DNA of 64,000 nt from DTU098 sp964498525 (GTDB taxonomy: Bacteria > Bacillota > Desulfotomaculia > Desulfotomaculales > Pelotomaculaceae): positions 248,001 to 312,000 of the forward strand of contig CAZCGU010000002.1 in assembly GCA_964498525.1 (NCBI GenBank), given 5' to 3'. This document shows, in pieces, positions 1-8,281 of the stretch; the first letter of the stretch is position 1, and each line of letters begins with the position of its first letter. The notes under the pieces are model-generated. The model had not been told where the DNA came from. It ran no database searches and was given only the letters and a program-made list of their open reading frames with translations. The position numbers and the translations under genes were made by a program.

Positions 1-95
1 TGGAAGAGGAATTTGACCTGGAAATTCCGGATGAAGACGCAGAAAAAATCCGCACGGTGGGTGAGGCTATAAAATATATCCAGGAACATCAATAA
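1..95 (+). CDS. acpP: Acyl carrier protein, C-terminal fragment
   Basis: The window opens inside a reading frame whose last 31 residues are acidic, with the ends EEEFDLEIPDEDAEKI and GEAIKYIQ, the hallmark of helices III and IV of acyl carrier protein. The phosphopantetheine serine (DSL motif) lies upstream of the window. ACP carries growing acyl chains in type II fatty acid synthesis. The next gene is fabF, the usual acpP-fabF order. The assignment rests on the C-terminal end only. Confidence 0.85.
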   Translation, partial: EEEFDLEIPDEDAEKIRTVGEAIKYIQEHQ

Positions 96-116
96 ACGTT
101 ACATGAGCTAGGGTTC

Positions 117-146
117 AAGTCCCGGGGGAAACCGCGGGACTTTTTT
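117..146 (+). terminator. Hairpin with T-run between acpP and fabF
   Basis: An 8-bp stem AAGTCCCG/CGGGACTT (117-124 with 135-142) is followed by six T, a textbook intrinsic terminator. It ends only about 19 bases before the fabF start and just before its Shine-Dalgarno site. It probably attenuates read-through so that acpP is expressed more strongly than fabF; this is inference from position. Confidence 0.7.
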
Positions 147-164
147 GAAGAGGGAGGAATAAGA

Positions 165-1400
165 TTGCGTAAGCGGGTTGTCATTACCGGACTTGGTATT
201 ATATCCCCGGTTGGGACGGGACTGGAAAAGTTCTGGTCTTCCCTGACCGGTGGAATATCCGGAATTAGACCGGTAACAAGGTTTGACCCGACCAATTTCA
301 AGACTAAAATTGCAGGGGAAGTCATTGATTTTGAGCCTGCCGGGTATATTGACAGAAAAGAGGCCCGCCGTATGGACCGCTTCACTCAGTTTGCAGTGGC
401 TGCTAGCGGTATGGCCATAGAGGACGCGGCGCTGGACCTGGAGACTGCCGACAGGGACAGGATTGGTGTTATTCTCGGCTCGGGTATCGGCGGCATTGAA
501 ACCCTGGAAGAACAGGCCAGGGTTCTGGAGGATCGGGGCCCGGGACGGGTCAGCCCTTTTTTCGTACCGATGATGATAGCCAATATGGGAGCGGGACAGG
601 TGGCCATCAATTATCGCCTGCGCGGACCCAATATAACCAGTGTGTCGGCTTGCGCCTCCAGCAGCAACGCCATTGGCGACGCGTTTAAAACGCTGCAGTG
701 GGGACATGCTGATGTGATGATTACCGGGGGTACGGAAGCTCCAATAACCCCCCTGGCCATGGCCGGGTTCTGTTCCATGAAGGCCATGTCCACCCGCAAT
801 GAAGAGCCGGAAAGGGCCAGCAGGCCCTTTGACAACTACCGGGACGGTTTTGTTGTGGGGGAAGGAGCTGCTATCCTGGTGCTGGAAACCCTTGAACACG
901 CCCAGACCAGGGGAGCCAGGATATACGCCGAATTGGCGGGCTACGGCAGTTCTTGTGACGCCTATCATATTACGGCCCCCGACCCGGAGGGCGGCGGAGC
1001 GGCCAACTCAATGCGGGCGGCAATTGCGGACGCTGGTATCGGGCTTGAAGCGGTGGATTATATCAACGCCCACGCAACCTCCACACCACCGGGAGACATC
1101 GCGGAGGTTAAAGCCATTAAAACTGTTTTCGGCAAACATGCCTTTAGACTTGCCGTCAGTTCAACTAAATCCATGACTGGTCACCTCCTGGGTGCGGCCG
1201 GTGGTCTGGAGGCAATGGCCTGTGTCCTGGCCATACAAAACGGAATTATTCCGCCGACGATTAATCTGGAACAACCCGATCCCCAGTGTGACCTGGACTT
1301 TGTGCCCAACACCGCCAGACAGGCCGCGATAAATGCAGCCCTGTCCAACTCCTTTGGTTTTGGCGGTCATAATGCCACCCTTGTTCTTAAAAAATTCTGA
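165..1400 (+). CDS. fabF: Beta-ketoacyl-ACP synthase II
   Basis: Condensing enzyme of type II fatty acid synthesis; it elongates acyl-ACP with malonyl-ACP in the cytoplasm. The 411 residues match the family length. The thiolase-fold catalytic triad is visible: Cys163 in SVSACASSSNA, His303 in NAHATSTPPGD and His340 in KSMTGHLLGAAGG. The Gly-rich C-terminus FGFGGHNATLVL is also typical. Translation starts at a TTG (165) seven bases after a GGGAGGAA site; there is no better in-frame start. It follows acpP, separated by a terminator-like hairpin, and precedes rnc. Confidence 0.97.
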   Translation: MRKRVVITGLGIISPVGTGLEKFWSSLTGGISGIRPVTRFDPTNFKTKIAGEVIDFEPAGYIDRKEARRMDRFTQFAVAASGMAIEDAALDLETADRDRIGVILGSGIGGIETLEEQARVLEDRGPGRVSPFFVPMMIANMGAGQVAINYRLRGPNITSVSACASSSNAIGDAFKTLQWGHADVMITGGTEAPITPLAMAGFCSMKAMSTRNEEPERASRPFDNYRDGFVVGEGAAILVLETLEHAQTRGARIYAELAGYGSSCDAYHITAPDPEGGGAANSMRAAIADAGIGLEAVDYINAHATSTPPGDIAEVKAIKTVFGKHAFRLAVSSTKSMTGHLLGAAGGLEAMACVLAIQNGIIPPTINLEQPDPQCDLDFVPNTARQAAINAALSNSFGFGGHNATLVLKKF

Positions 1401-1469
1401 GGAACCCGGTATTCCGCGGGTGGTGGGGCGGGCAGTTCAGCTGTTCAACACAGGTGTTAGATTTAATAC

Positions 1470-2204
1470 TTGAGTCAGGTGATGTTTTTGGTAAAGGGAA
1501 AGGAATACCTGGCCCTTTTACAGAAAAGGCTGGGATTAGACTGGGTGGACGGGGAACTTTTAGTTCAGGCCCTGACCCACAGTTCTTTTACTTACGAAAG
1601 CCGGCAAAACGGCATGGAGAACAACCAGCGTCTGGAATTCCTGGGTGACGCGGTTTTGGAACTGGTGGTCAGTGACCACTTGTACCGAGAACACCCCGAT
1701 CTTGATGAGGGAAGTTTGACCAAATTCAGGGCTGCTGTAGTATGTGAAACTTCCCTGGCCAGGGTGGCCGGGGATCTGGGACTTGGTTTATGCCTTCAGA
1801 TGGGGAAGGGTGAGGAACGTTCCGGAGGCAGGGAGCGTCCCTCCATTCTGGCCGATGCCTTTGAAGCCCTTCTGGGGGCCGTTTACCTTGACCAGGGTTT
1901 GGACCGGGCAGGCAAACTGGCTGTTCGATTGCTTTCCCCTGTGATCAGGGATGTTCTGGAAGGGCGTCAGGAGCGCGACTATAAGACCGAGCTCCAGGAG
2001 TTTGTCCAACAGCGTAATGGTGAACAGGTCCACTATGTGATCCTGAAGGAAGAGGGACCAGACCACCATAAGACCTTCACGGCAGGTGTTCTTTACCGGG
2101 GTGAGCTGGCGGGAAGCGGTACGGGACGCTCCAAAAAGGACGCGGAACAGCAGGCAGCCAAATCGGCTCTTGCCGGGCGAAGACGGCAGAACAAAAAAAC
2201 ATAA
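1470..2204 (+). CDS. rnc: Ribonuclease III
   Basis: Double-strand-specific endoribonuclease used in rRNA and mRNA processing. The RNase III signature RLEFLGDAVLEL lies near residues 54-65 and the second acidic cluster ADAFEALLGAVYLDQG near 127-142. A C-terminal dsRNA-binding domain follows (about 170-240, DYKTELQEFVQQ to KKDAEQQAAKSAL). The start is uncertain: TTG at 1470, GTG at 1479 and ATG at 1482 are all in frame and none has a strong Shine-Dalgarno site. The acpP-fabF-rnc-ftsY order is common in Firmicutes. Confidence 0.96.
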   Translation: MSQVMFLVKGKEYLALLQKRLGLDWVDGELLVQALTHSSFTYESRQNGMENNQRLEFLGDAVLELVVSDHLYREHPDLDEGSLTKFRAAVVCETSLARVAGDLGLGLCLQMGKGEERSGGRERPSILADAFEALLGAVYLDQGLDRAGKLAVRLLSPVIRDVLEGRQERDYKTELQEFVQQRNGEQVHYVILKEEGPDHHKTFTAGVLYRGELAGSGTGRSKKDAEQQAAKSALAGRRRQNKKT

Positions 2205-2251
2205 ACGCTAATCGGTAAAATGATCGGACTTGTTTGGAGGTTACGCCAACC

Positions 2252-3163
2252 ATGAGATTTTTTAATCGTTTAAAGGATAGCCTGGCCAAGACCCGCCAGG
2301 GTTTTGTGGAAAAAATTGATACTTTGATTCACCGGCGCCAGGAAATCGATGAAGATGTTTACGAGGAACTGGAAGAAATTATGGTTCAAGCCGATGTGGG
2401 AGTTGCCACGGCCATGGAACTGGTGGAAAAAGTCCGGCACGCCGTAAAGGAAAGGCGGATCGAGGATGCTTCTGAAATCAAACCCGTACTTAAAGAAAAG
2501 ATCAGGGATCTGCTGGGCGCCGGTACAACGTCCCTTAATGTCTACTGGCAGTCTCCAACAGTAGTTCTGGTGGTGGGCGTAAATGGTGTTGGCAAAACCA
2601 CCACCATCGGAAAGATAGCCCACCTTTACAAGTCTGATGGAAAAAAAGTGCTTCTGGGGGCTGCGGATACATTTCGAGCGGCGGCAATAGACCAGTTGGA
2701 AGTTTGGGCGGAGCAGGTGAATGCGGACCTGATCAAGCACCAGGAGGGTTCCGACCCGGCTGCGGTTGCCTATGATTCCCTGCAGGCGGCAAAGGCAAGG
2801 GAGGTAGATCTCCTGCTTATCGATACAGCCGGCAGGCTGCACACGAAAAGCAATCTAATGGAGGAACTGAAAAAGATTGGGCGGGTTCTGGACCGGGCTA
2901 TGCCCGGGGCGCCCCACGAGGTTCTTCTGGTTCTTGACGCCACCACCGGTCAGAATGCGGTCAATCAGGCCAAACTGTTCAGCGAAGCTGTGGGCGTCAC
3001 CGGCATAGTTCTAACAAAACTGGACGGCAGCGCCAGGGGGGGGGTTGTGCTGGCAATCAAGCAGGCCCTCAATATACCGGTCAAACTTATCGGCATCGGG
3101 GAGGGTATGGATGATTTAAGACCCTTCGATCCGGAAGAATTTGTGGAGGCTTTGTTTTCCTAA
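2252..3163 (+). CDS. ftsY: Signal recognition particle receptor FtsY
   Basis: SRP-type GTPase that docks Ffh-bound ribosomes at the membrane. An N domain of about 90 residues is followed by the G domain with P-loop GVNGVGKTTTIGKIA near residue 107, DTAGRLH near 190 and TKLDGSARGG near 250. The acidic A domain seen in E. coli is absent, so this is the short Gram-positive form (303 residues). I chose ATG 2252, which sits 11 bases after GGAGG; a TTG at 2234 overlaps that site and is unlikely. Its partner ffh is at about 15.6 kb. Confidence 0.96.
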   Translation: MRFFNRLKDSLAKTRQGFVEKIDTLIHRRQEIDEDVYEELEEIMVQADVGVATAMELVEKVRHAVKERRIEDASEIKPVLKEKIRDLLGAGTTSLNVYWQSPTVVLVVGVNGVGKTTTIGKIAHLYKSDGKKVLLGAADTFRAAAIDQLEVWAEQVNADLIKHQEGSDPAAVAYDSLQAAKAREVDLLLIDTAGRLHTKSNLMEELKKIGRVLDRAMPGAPHEVLLVLDATTGQNAVNQAKLFSEAVGVTGIVLTKLDGSARGGVVLAIKQALNIPVKLIGIGEGMDDLRPFDPEEFVEALFS

Positions 3164-3197
3164 TAAAATAAGAATTTAATAATCAGCAAAACAACTC

Positions 3198-3225
3198 AAA
3201 GGGCCGCAGGTCCTTTTTATTTTTA
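3198..3225 (+). terminator. Intrinsic terminator after ftsY
   Basis: The stem AAAGGGCC/GGTCCTTT with a GCA loop is followed by a T-rich tract. It lies 35 bases after the ftsY stop and plausibly ends the acpP-fabF-rnc-ftsY transcript. Confidence 0.75.
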
Positions 3226-3291
3226 CATAAAAACAAGGAATAAGCAAATAATAGTAATCCTGGAAGAGTTCTTGCCGCGGGGGAATCTTTG

Positions 3292-4416
3292 ATGACTAAA
3301 AAAACGGCTATGCTCCCCCTGTTTCAGCTGGAACCGGGATATATCAGCATGTTTCAGGGGGCTATCCTGTATTTTACCTTTGTCATATCCACAGTTGATA
3401 TTTTTGTTCCTTCCATTACGGCGGGCGTAGCCGGCCGGGACAGTTGGATTTCGGCTCTTTTCACCGTTGCGGCCAGTATGCCGGTGGCCTTAATAATTGT
3501 TTCCCTGGCCCTGCGTTTTCCCAAGCGCAGCTTCATCGAATACTCACAAATTATCCTGGGCGTCTGGCCCGGCCGGCTGGTGGGCCTTCTTTACCTCCTG
3601 TTAATCCTGATTATCGGGGTTACCACTACCCGGGAACTGGAAGAAATCATGAGTATGGCCTTTTTTGTGCACACACCGAAAATTATCTTTGGCATTACCG
3701 GCGTGAGCTTGTCTGCCTATCTTGTCCGGAGCGGCCTGGAAGTGCTTGGCCGGGTGAACGGCATCCTGCTTCCCGTGGGAGTTTTCTTATTAATCTTCGT
3801 GGCAGTGGCTGTTCTGCCTATGGCGGATATGTCCCAGTATTTGCCTATCCTGGAACACGGGTACGGTCCGCCCGCCAGGGGCACCATAATCCTCCTGGCT
3901 TATTTGATGGAAGGATTTATCTTGATCTACGCTTTGCCCCTAATCCGGCAGCCGGACAAAACTCCTCAAACTTATGCCGCTATTTTGCCCATTTTGGGCC
4001 TGGCGATGGTGGCCGGCACTGTTTCCATCCCTGTCTTTGGTTTAGGCACCACTTCCAGGCTTTTGATGCCGGCTATTGAACTGGCACGGGAGATCCAGAT
4101 CCCCGGTCTGCCCCGTTCCGATATTTTAGTTATGCTGGGATGGTATGCCGGGATCCTGGTACGGATTGCCGTCGCCCACTACCTGCTGGCCTTGCTCGCG
4201 GCCCAATGGGCCGGTTTAAAGAGCTATAAACCACTGGTACTGCCCCTGGGCGTAATCCTGGTTGCCCTTTCAAATCTCATGTTTAAAGACACCATTGAGG
4301 TAGTACACTTTATCGGCAACGCCCTGGTCTATACTTTACTGGTCTTTGAATTGTTGATACCCCTGATTATCCTGGTTATTTCCTGGGTGAGGGGTGTTGA
4401 AGAAAGAGGCGCGTAA
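3292..4416 (+). CDS. GerAB-type spore germination permease
   Basis: Integral membrane protein of the endospore germination family (GerAB/GerKB, related to amino acid permeases), 374 residues with about ten hydrophobic segments spread along the chain. Such proteins are the membrane subunit of germinant receptors in the inner spore membrane and normally work with GerAA- and GerAC-type partners. No gerA or gerC gene lies next to it here, so it is an orphan subunit or serves a receptor encoded elsewhere. The start ATG 3292 follows a GGGGGAA site; a TTG one codon upstream is possible. It converges on the next gene with only 6 bases between. Confidence 0.85.
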   Translation: MTKKTAMLPLFQLEPGYISMFQGAILYFTFVISTVDIFVPSITAGVAGRDSWISALFTVAASMPVALIIVSLALRFPKRSFIEYSQIILGVWPGRLVGLLYLLLILIIGVTTTRELEEIMSMAFFVHTPKIIFGITGVSLSAYLVRSGLEVLGRVNGILLPVGVFLLIFVAVAVLPMADMSQYLPILEHGYGPPARGTIILLAYLMEGFILIYALPLIRQPDKTPQTYAAILPILGLAMVAGTVSIPVFGLGTTSRLLMPAIELAREIQIPGLPRSDILVMLGWYAGILVRIAVAHYLLALLAAQWAGLKSYKPLVLPLGVILVALSNLMFKDTIEVVHFIGNALVYTLLVFELLIPLIILVISWVRGVEERGA

Positions 4417-4422
4417 TGGGGC

Positions 4423-5478
4423 TCAGCCGGGTTTGTCCAATAGGGAGCAAAGCATGCCGATGATATCAAGATTGGTGTTGTAGATAACCTGCCTGATTCC
4501 GGGCAGGGTAATACCGTGCACCAGGCGGTCGATTTCCTTGTTGCCCAGGGTATTGAAGATTCTTCTTAAGGCTATCAGGCGACTGGTCCGGTTGCTTAAG
4601 GGCGCTGTCAATTTTTCGTAATCCCAACCCTCCGCTATGGCCCGGGCGGCCAGGACACCGCTGGAAAGAGCGGCAAAAAGGCCCAGGCCCAGGAAACTGT
4701 CGGTGAACCCCCCGCTGGCGCCGGCAAGCAGGATGTTATCCACCTGCCGACGGGAGGTAAGGCCGGTGGAGTAATTCATTTCAAAGGTTTCTATAACTTC
4801 AAGATTGATTTTTTCCAGGGACGTAAAATAATTCCAGTGTTCATTGGCCTGGCTTCGGTCAGCCCCGGGTATAACCAGTTTCAATAATGCCCTGTCCCTG
4901 TTGAAGGGCTTCAGACTGCCGAAGCCGTGCCTGGCATATTCAGTATTGAAATAAATCGTTACGCTGCCAGGGGTAAACCGGCCAAGTACGATAGCCCCTT
5001 TGATCCAGGCGTTAAGCTTTGTTTCCCAAAGTCCCAGTTCACTTGCGGCCAGCTCGTTTCCTTCCGCCACCACCACAAAATTGTACTCGCCGGCCAGGGT
5101 TCGAAAATCCGCTTCCAGGTCAAATTTAATCCCGGAGCGCAATTTTCGGAATAGTTGGACCTCGATGGACTGCTCGCTTTGGCCCCGTTCCACCAGGAAG
5201 CCCAGGTTCCCCTTGACCGTGGCGGACCGCCGGTACGTACGCATGACCACCCTGCGGAGGGGCGACAGCGGCTGAAATTCCAGGGCATAGTTTTCCGCAA
5301 GGTAGCGAAGCTGATTTTTTGGGGGACGTCCAAAAAGCTGCAGCAGTGTCTCTACCCTGGGGATGAGATGGCCCACCCGGTTACTTCGCTCAAAGATGTC
5401 GGGATAAATCCCCCGCCGTTCCAGTTCCAGGGCGCAGGCCAGACCGCCGGGTCCCGCGCCCACAATTGCCACCCGCAA
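4423..5478 (-). CDS. FAD-dependent oxidoreductase, geranylgeranyl-reductase-like (paralogue A)
   Basis: A 351-residue flavoprotein with an N-terminal Rossmann FAD motif (VAIVGAGPGGLACALELERR, residues 3-22) and a second dinucleotide-binding segment, ILLAGASGGFTDSFLGLGLF near residue 255, of the type found in geranylgeranyl reductase/PHBH-like proteins. The start is a TTG behind AAAGGAGGG. It is clearly paralogous to the gene at 6310, with the same GQSE motif and the same ends, PGIRQVIYNTNLDIIG versus PGIKQLVYNTNLDFVK. The substrate is unknown. It is transcribed away from the adjacent membrane-protein gene. The family call is from motif pattern, not a search. Confidence 0.75.
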   Translation of the reverse strand: MRVAIVGAGPGGLACALELERRGIYPDIFERSNRVGHLIPRVETLLQLFGRPPKNQLRYLAENYALEFQPLSPLRRVVMRTYRRSATVKGNLGFLVERGQSEQSIEVQLFRKLRSGIKFDLEADFRTLAGEYNFVVVAEGNELAASELGLWETKLNAWIKGAIVLGRFTPGSVTIYFNTEYARHGFGSLKPFNRDRALLKLVIPGADRSQANEHWNYFTSLEKINLEVIETFEMNYSTGLTSRRQVDNILLAGASGGFTDSFLGLGLFAALSSGVLAARAIAEGWDYEKLTAPLSNRTSRLIALRRIFNTLGNKEIDRLVHGITLPGIRQVIYNTNLDIIGMLCSLLDKPG

Positions 5479-5603
5479 AAGGTATTCCCTCCTTTGTTGA
5501 CCTATTCGCTTTAATATTTTTTACCCCCGGGGGAAACATTAATCCTTAAAGACGGATCTATTGCCAACCAGGATCCAGTTGGAAGAGATTGGGGGAAGGT
5601 TTT

Positions 5604-6079
5604 ATGTATAAATACGCCTGGTTAATCAGTATGATTGTTGCCTGGATCGTATTTTTCCTCCTGGCGGACAGATCCAGGTTCAAATACACAATCTGGGGCG
5701 GTTTTATTGTTTGCGCCCTTCAATTGCTGGTTGACACCGGAGCGAAGCAGTTAAACTTGTACCGCATCCACGATTTTTTCTATATTTTCGGCTCATCATT
5801 TTTCTTTACTGTTGGTCTGGTTTTTACCATAGGCGTGCTAGTTGCCCAGTATTTACCCGGGACCTCTTTGCTGCAGGGGATTAACATCCTGGTCATTTCG
5901 GCGCTTTTTTTTTGGAGGAATTCCTGTTTCTAAAGGTGGGCGCCCTGGAATATCTCAATTGGAATCCCGTATCCAGTATAGTTATTGATATTTTTGTTTT
6001 TACCGGCTACACCTGGCTGGTTGATTCCTTCGGTCTCAACCGCAAGGCGGCATTTAAAAGGGAGGTTAAGGCGCCTTGA
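5604..6079 (+). pseudogene. Polytopic membrane protein interrupted by a frameshift in a T9 run
   Basis: ATG 5604 follows GGGGGAAGG. The frame reads through hydrophobic helices to a run of nine T (5905-5913) and then stops at 5931-5933. In the frame one base back, coding continues smoothly from TTG GAG GAA through LEEFLFLKVGALEYLNW and IDIFVFTGYTWLVDSFG to a TGA at 6077-6079. Joined, the product would be about 158 residues with four to five membrane spans, resembling the CBO0543-type family of small Firmicute membrane proteins (recalled, not searched). One extra T would restore the frame. It may be a real mutation, slippage-dependent expression or a base-call error. Confidence 0.7.
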
Positions 6080-6162
6080 GCTTGTTTGCCTTTACAGTTT
6101 TTACATTGCTAATAGGGCTTTTGGTTTACGTCTGGTTTAAGATTTTGTCCAGATTTGGCTAA
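6076..6162 (+). CDS. 28-residue single-span membrane peptide
   Basis: A TTG start (6076) overlaps the TGA of the preceding frame and lies 11 bases after GGGAGG. It encodes 28 residues with one hydrophobic helix (FAFTVFTLLIGLLVYVWF) and a basic end (KILSRFG). The overlap with the upstream membrane-protein frame and the Shine-Dalgarno site suggest translational coupling. The function is unknown; it may be a small subunit or stabiliser of the upstream protein. Nothing else supports it, so confidence is moderate. Confidence 0.45.
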   Translation: MSLFAFTVFTLLIGLLVYVWFKILSRFG

Positions 6163-6309
6163 AAAGTCTATTCTTTTATTTGCTGCAAATTGCCTCTGCA
6201 AGCGCCGGCGGATTTTAGTCCGCCCAAGTATGCTGTTCTGAACCGTTGGTTTAAGCAATCAAAACCGTTGTGACGGGTTCAGATCTTAACTTAGAAAGGA
6301 GTTAAAATT

Positions 6310-7428
6310 TTGCGTGTTGCCATCATCGGGGCGGGAATTTCCGGTCTGGCCTGCGTCCATGAACTGGAGCGTTTTGGAATCAGACCGGATATTTACGAGC
6401 AGCGGCCCCGGGTGGGGGAATTATTTACCCATATGGCCGTGCTCCTGCAGATCTTACACAGGCCAGTCAAGGATCAGCTACAGGAACTTAACGAAAAATA
6501 CCACATCCCTTTAGAGCCGGCCAATACTGTAAATAAAATAACCATGCACTCGCCCCGGGTTAGAGGCAGCGTATATGGTAACCTTGGCCATTTTATGCTC
6601 AAAGGCCAGTCGGAAAATTCGGTAACAGGCCAGTTGCTTAAACAGGTAAAATCCACCGTACATTATAATCTAAGGGGGGAATATGCAAAGCTGGCCCGGG
6701 AGTATGATTACGTGGTGGTGGCTACCGGCGAACGGGATATCACCTCAACCCTGGGCCTGTGGGAAGACGTAAGCTCAAATTGGGTTATGGGCGCCACGGT
6801 GCTGGGCTCATTCGACCCCAACGCGATGATGATGTGGCTTAATACGGAATACGCCAGGAGCGGCTATGCTTACTTAACGCCAATAAACCGGAAAAGCGCC
6901 TCTTTGGTTTTAATTGTGTCCGACGTTAAAAGGGAGGAAATAGGCTATTACTGGAAAAAATTCTGGGAGATTGAAGGTTTTACTTACAAGGTGGCTTCCC
7001 TCTGGGACTTGGAGCATAGTTCCGGTTATGTCTACCCCCATCAGGTGGGGAACATCCTGTTTGTCGGAAATTCGGGCGGGTTTTTAGGAGCCTTTTTAGG
7101 ATTCGCCCTTTACAGCGGGCTCGTCAGCGGAGTTCTGGCCGCCCGCGCCCTGGTCCGGGGATACAACTACGAGGAAAGCATTGCCCAGCTGGTGGCCCAC
7201 GGCAAGTTTTCTATAACTCTAAGAAGAACATTGGACAGTTTGACCAATAAAGGTTTCGATCACCTGGTGGCCCTTCTGACTACCCCGGGGATTAAACAGC
7301 TGGTTTATAACACCAATCTCGATTTCGTTAAGAGTACGGCGGTTCTTCTGGATATCGTTAACAAGGCCGGAGCCCTGGCGCATAAAAAAATCGAAACAGG
7401 CCGGGAGAGCCGGGAAAAGAAGCCCTGA
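6310..7428 (+). CDS. FAD-dependent oxidoreductase, geranylgeranyl-reductase-like (paralogue B)
   Basis: A 372-residue flavoprotein with the FAD motif VAIIGAGISGLACVHELERF at residues 3-22 and a second FAD-contact segment ILFVGNSGGFLGAFLGFALY in the C-terminal half. The TTG start at 6310 follows AGGAG. It shares most landmark residues with the protein at 4423-5478, but has an extra basic C-terminal tail of about 20 residues. The two paralogues flank a membrane-protein gene, which hints at a shared membrane-associated reduction, perhaps of a lipid or isoprenoid-like substrate; this is inference only. Confidence 0.75.
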   Translation: MRVAIIGAGISGLACVHELERFGIRPDIYEQRPRVGELFTHMAVLLQILHRPVKDQLQELNEKYHIPLEPANTVNKITMHSPRVRGSVYGNLGHFMLKGQSENSVTGQLLKQVKSTVHYNLRGEYAKLAREYDYVVVATGERDITSTLGLWEDVSSNWVMGATVLGSFDPNAMMMWLNTEYARSGYAYLTPINRKSASLVLIVSDVKREEIGYYWKKFWEIEGFTYKVASLWDLEHSSGYVYPHQVGNILFVGNSGGFLGAFLGFALYSGLVSGVLAARALVRGYNYEESIAQLVAHGKFSITLRRTLDSLTNKGFDHLVALLTTPGIKQLVYNTNLDFVKSTAVLLDIVNKAGALAHKKIETGRESREKKP

Positions 7429-7445
7429 CATGGAGGTAAGGCCCG

Positions 7446-7670
7446 TTACATTCTTAGTTTGGGGAAAAGGACGTTTACCGGAAAGGGCCTGGCTTCTATG
7501 GCCGCAATTTCTTTTTGCAGCGCTGAGATATGAGCCATTTCCTCATCCCTCAGGCTGGTAAATAGTTTTCGGGCTGCCGGGTTGGTTAGTTTGACCAAGC
7601 ATTCATTATAAAAACACTGGTTGGCGATTTTATCCTCAAGGACCTGGTAAAGGTAATTGAGGGCGTCCAT
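7446..7670 (-). CDS. Ferritin/rubrerythrin-like mini-protein
   Basis: A 74-residue, largely helical protein. Glu and His residues (EDKIANQCFYNE and RDEEMAHISALQKEI) are spaced as in half of a rubrerythrin-like four-helix bundle. The ATG at 7670 follows AAAGGAGG, a very strong site. It lies immediately downstream of another mini-protein of the same size class (7688-7897), so the two are probably co-transcribed. Metal binding is inferred from the ExxH pattern only. Confidence 0.6.
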   Translation of the reverse strand: MDALNYLYQVLEDKIANQCFYNECLVKLTNPAARKLFTSLRDEEMAHISALQKEIAAIEARPFPVNVLFPKLRM

Positions 7671-7687
7671 AGTCCGCCTCCTTTGTT

Positions 7688-7897
7688 TTATTTGACGTTA
7701 AAGTTCTTCATTAAATTATCAAGTTGTTTTAAACGCTCCCCCGAGATACCGGCAAATCTTCCGAAAAGGGTATTAAGCCGCCTGTCTTTAATGGTTTTAG
7801 CCAGGTGGAGATACCGGATCCGGCGCTGTTCTTCCCGCTGCAGGGCTTCCTTCAGGGCATTGTTGAGCAGTTCTCCCTGGGACAGTTTGCTGGACAT
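7688..7897 (-). CDS. Small helical protein, ferritin-like half-domain
   Basis: A 69-residue charged helical protein with the segments EEQRRIRYLHLAKTIKD and ISGERLKQLDNLMKN. The pattern recalls helices of the rubrerythrin/ferritin superfamily, and the layout resembles its neighbour at 7446-7670, 17 bases downstream. The ATG at 7897 is preceded by GAGGGTGG. I do not recognise a specific family. The pair might assemble as a hetero-dimer, which is speculation. Confidence 0.55.
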   Translation of the reverse strand: MSSKLSQGELLNNALKEALQREEQRRIRYLHLAKTIKDRRLNTLFGRFAGISGERLKQLDNLMKNFNVK

Positions 7898-8281
7898 GAA
7901 ACCACCCTCTTTAAGTTGTTTGTCATTATATCTTTCCCAACCGCAGAAGTATAATTATAAAATACAATTATGAAACAAACCCCGCTCTTTGGCGGCAGGG
8001 TTTTTTAACTGGTTTGCCGGCCGGTTTCCGGGGTTCCCGCAGGCATTATCCGATCCGGCGGCGCGCTCTTGGGGAGGGGGCGTTTCGTTTTGTATGATGG
8101 TGAGAGGGTTAACATGTTCCCGGCGGGAAAAACTAAAAAAATACTCATTGTGTTTATATTATCCACCGGGCAATAACAACAGCGCCGGGGGGATTATTGA
8201 ACAGCAAAATATTTATAAAGATATATGACAGCAGATATAAAACTAAAATGTACGGTTCGAAACATATAGTTTGATTAAATA
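7898..8281. other. Intergenic region with one terminator-like hairpin
   Basis: No gene is supported between the divergent genes at 7897 (minus) and 8282 (plus). A CCGC/GCGG-centred hairpin at about 7980-8000 is followed by six T on the plus strand. It is not downstream of any plus-strand gene, so it could be an attenuator in the leader of the zinc-ribbon gene or incidental. The rest is AT-rich and probably holds divergent promoters. Confidence 0.35.

Noticed and set aside
110..146. tRNA-like T-loop sequence GGTTCAAGTCC
   Set aside because: There is no acceptor stem or cloverleaf; the sequence is part of a terminator hairpin.
108..968. 286-codon minus-strand frame opposite fabF
   Set aside because: fabF on the plus strand has full catalytic motifs; the antisense frame is a by-product of GC-rich codon usage.
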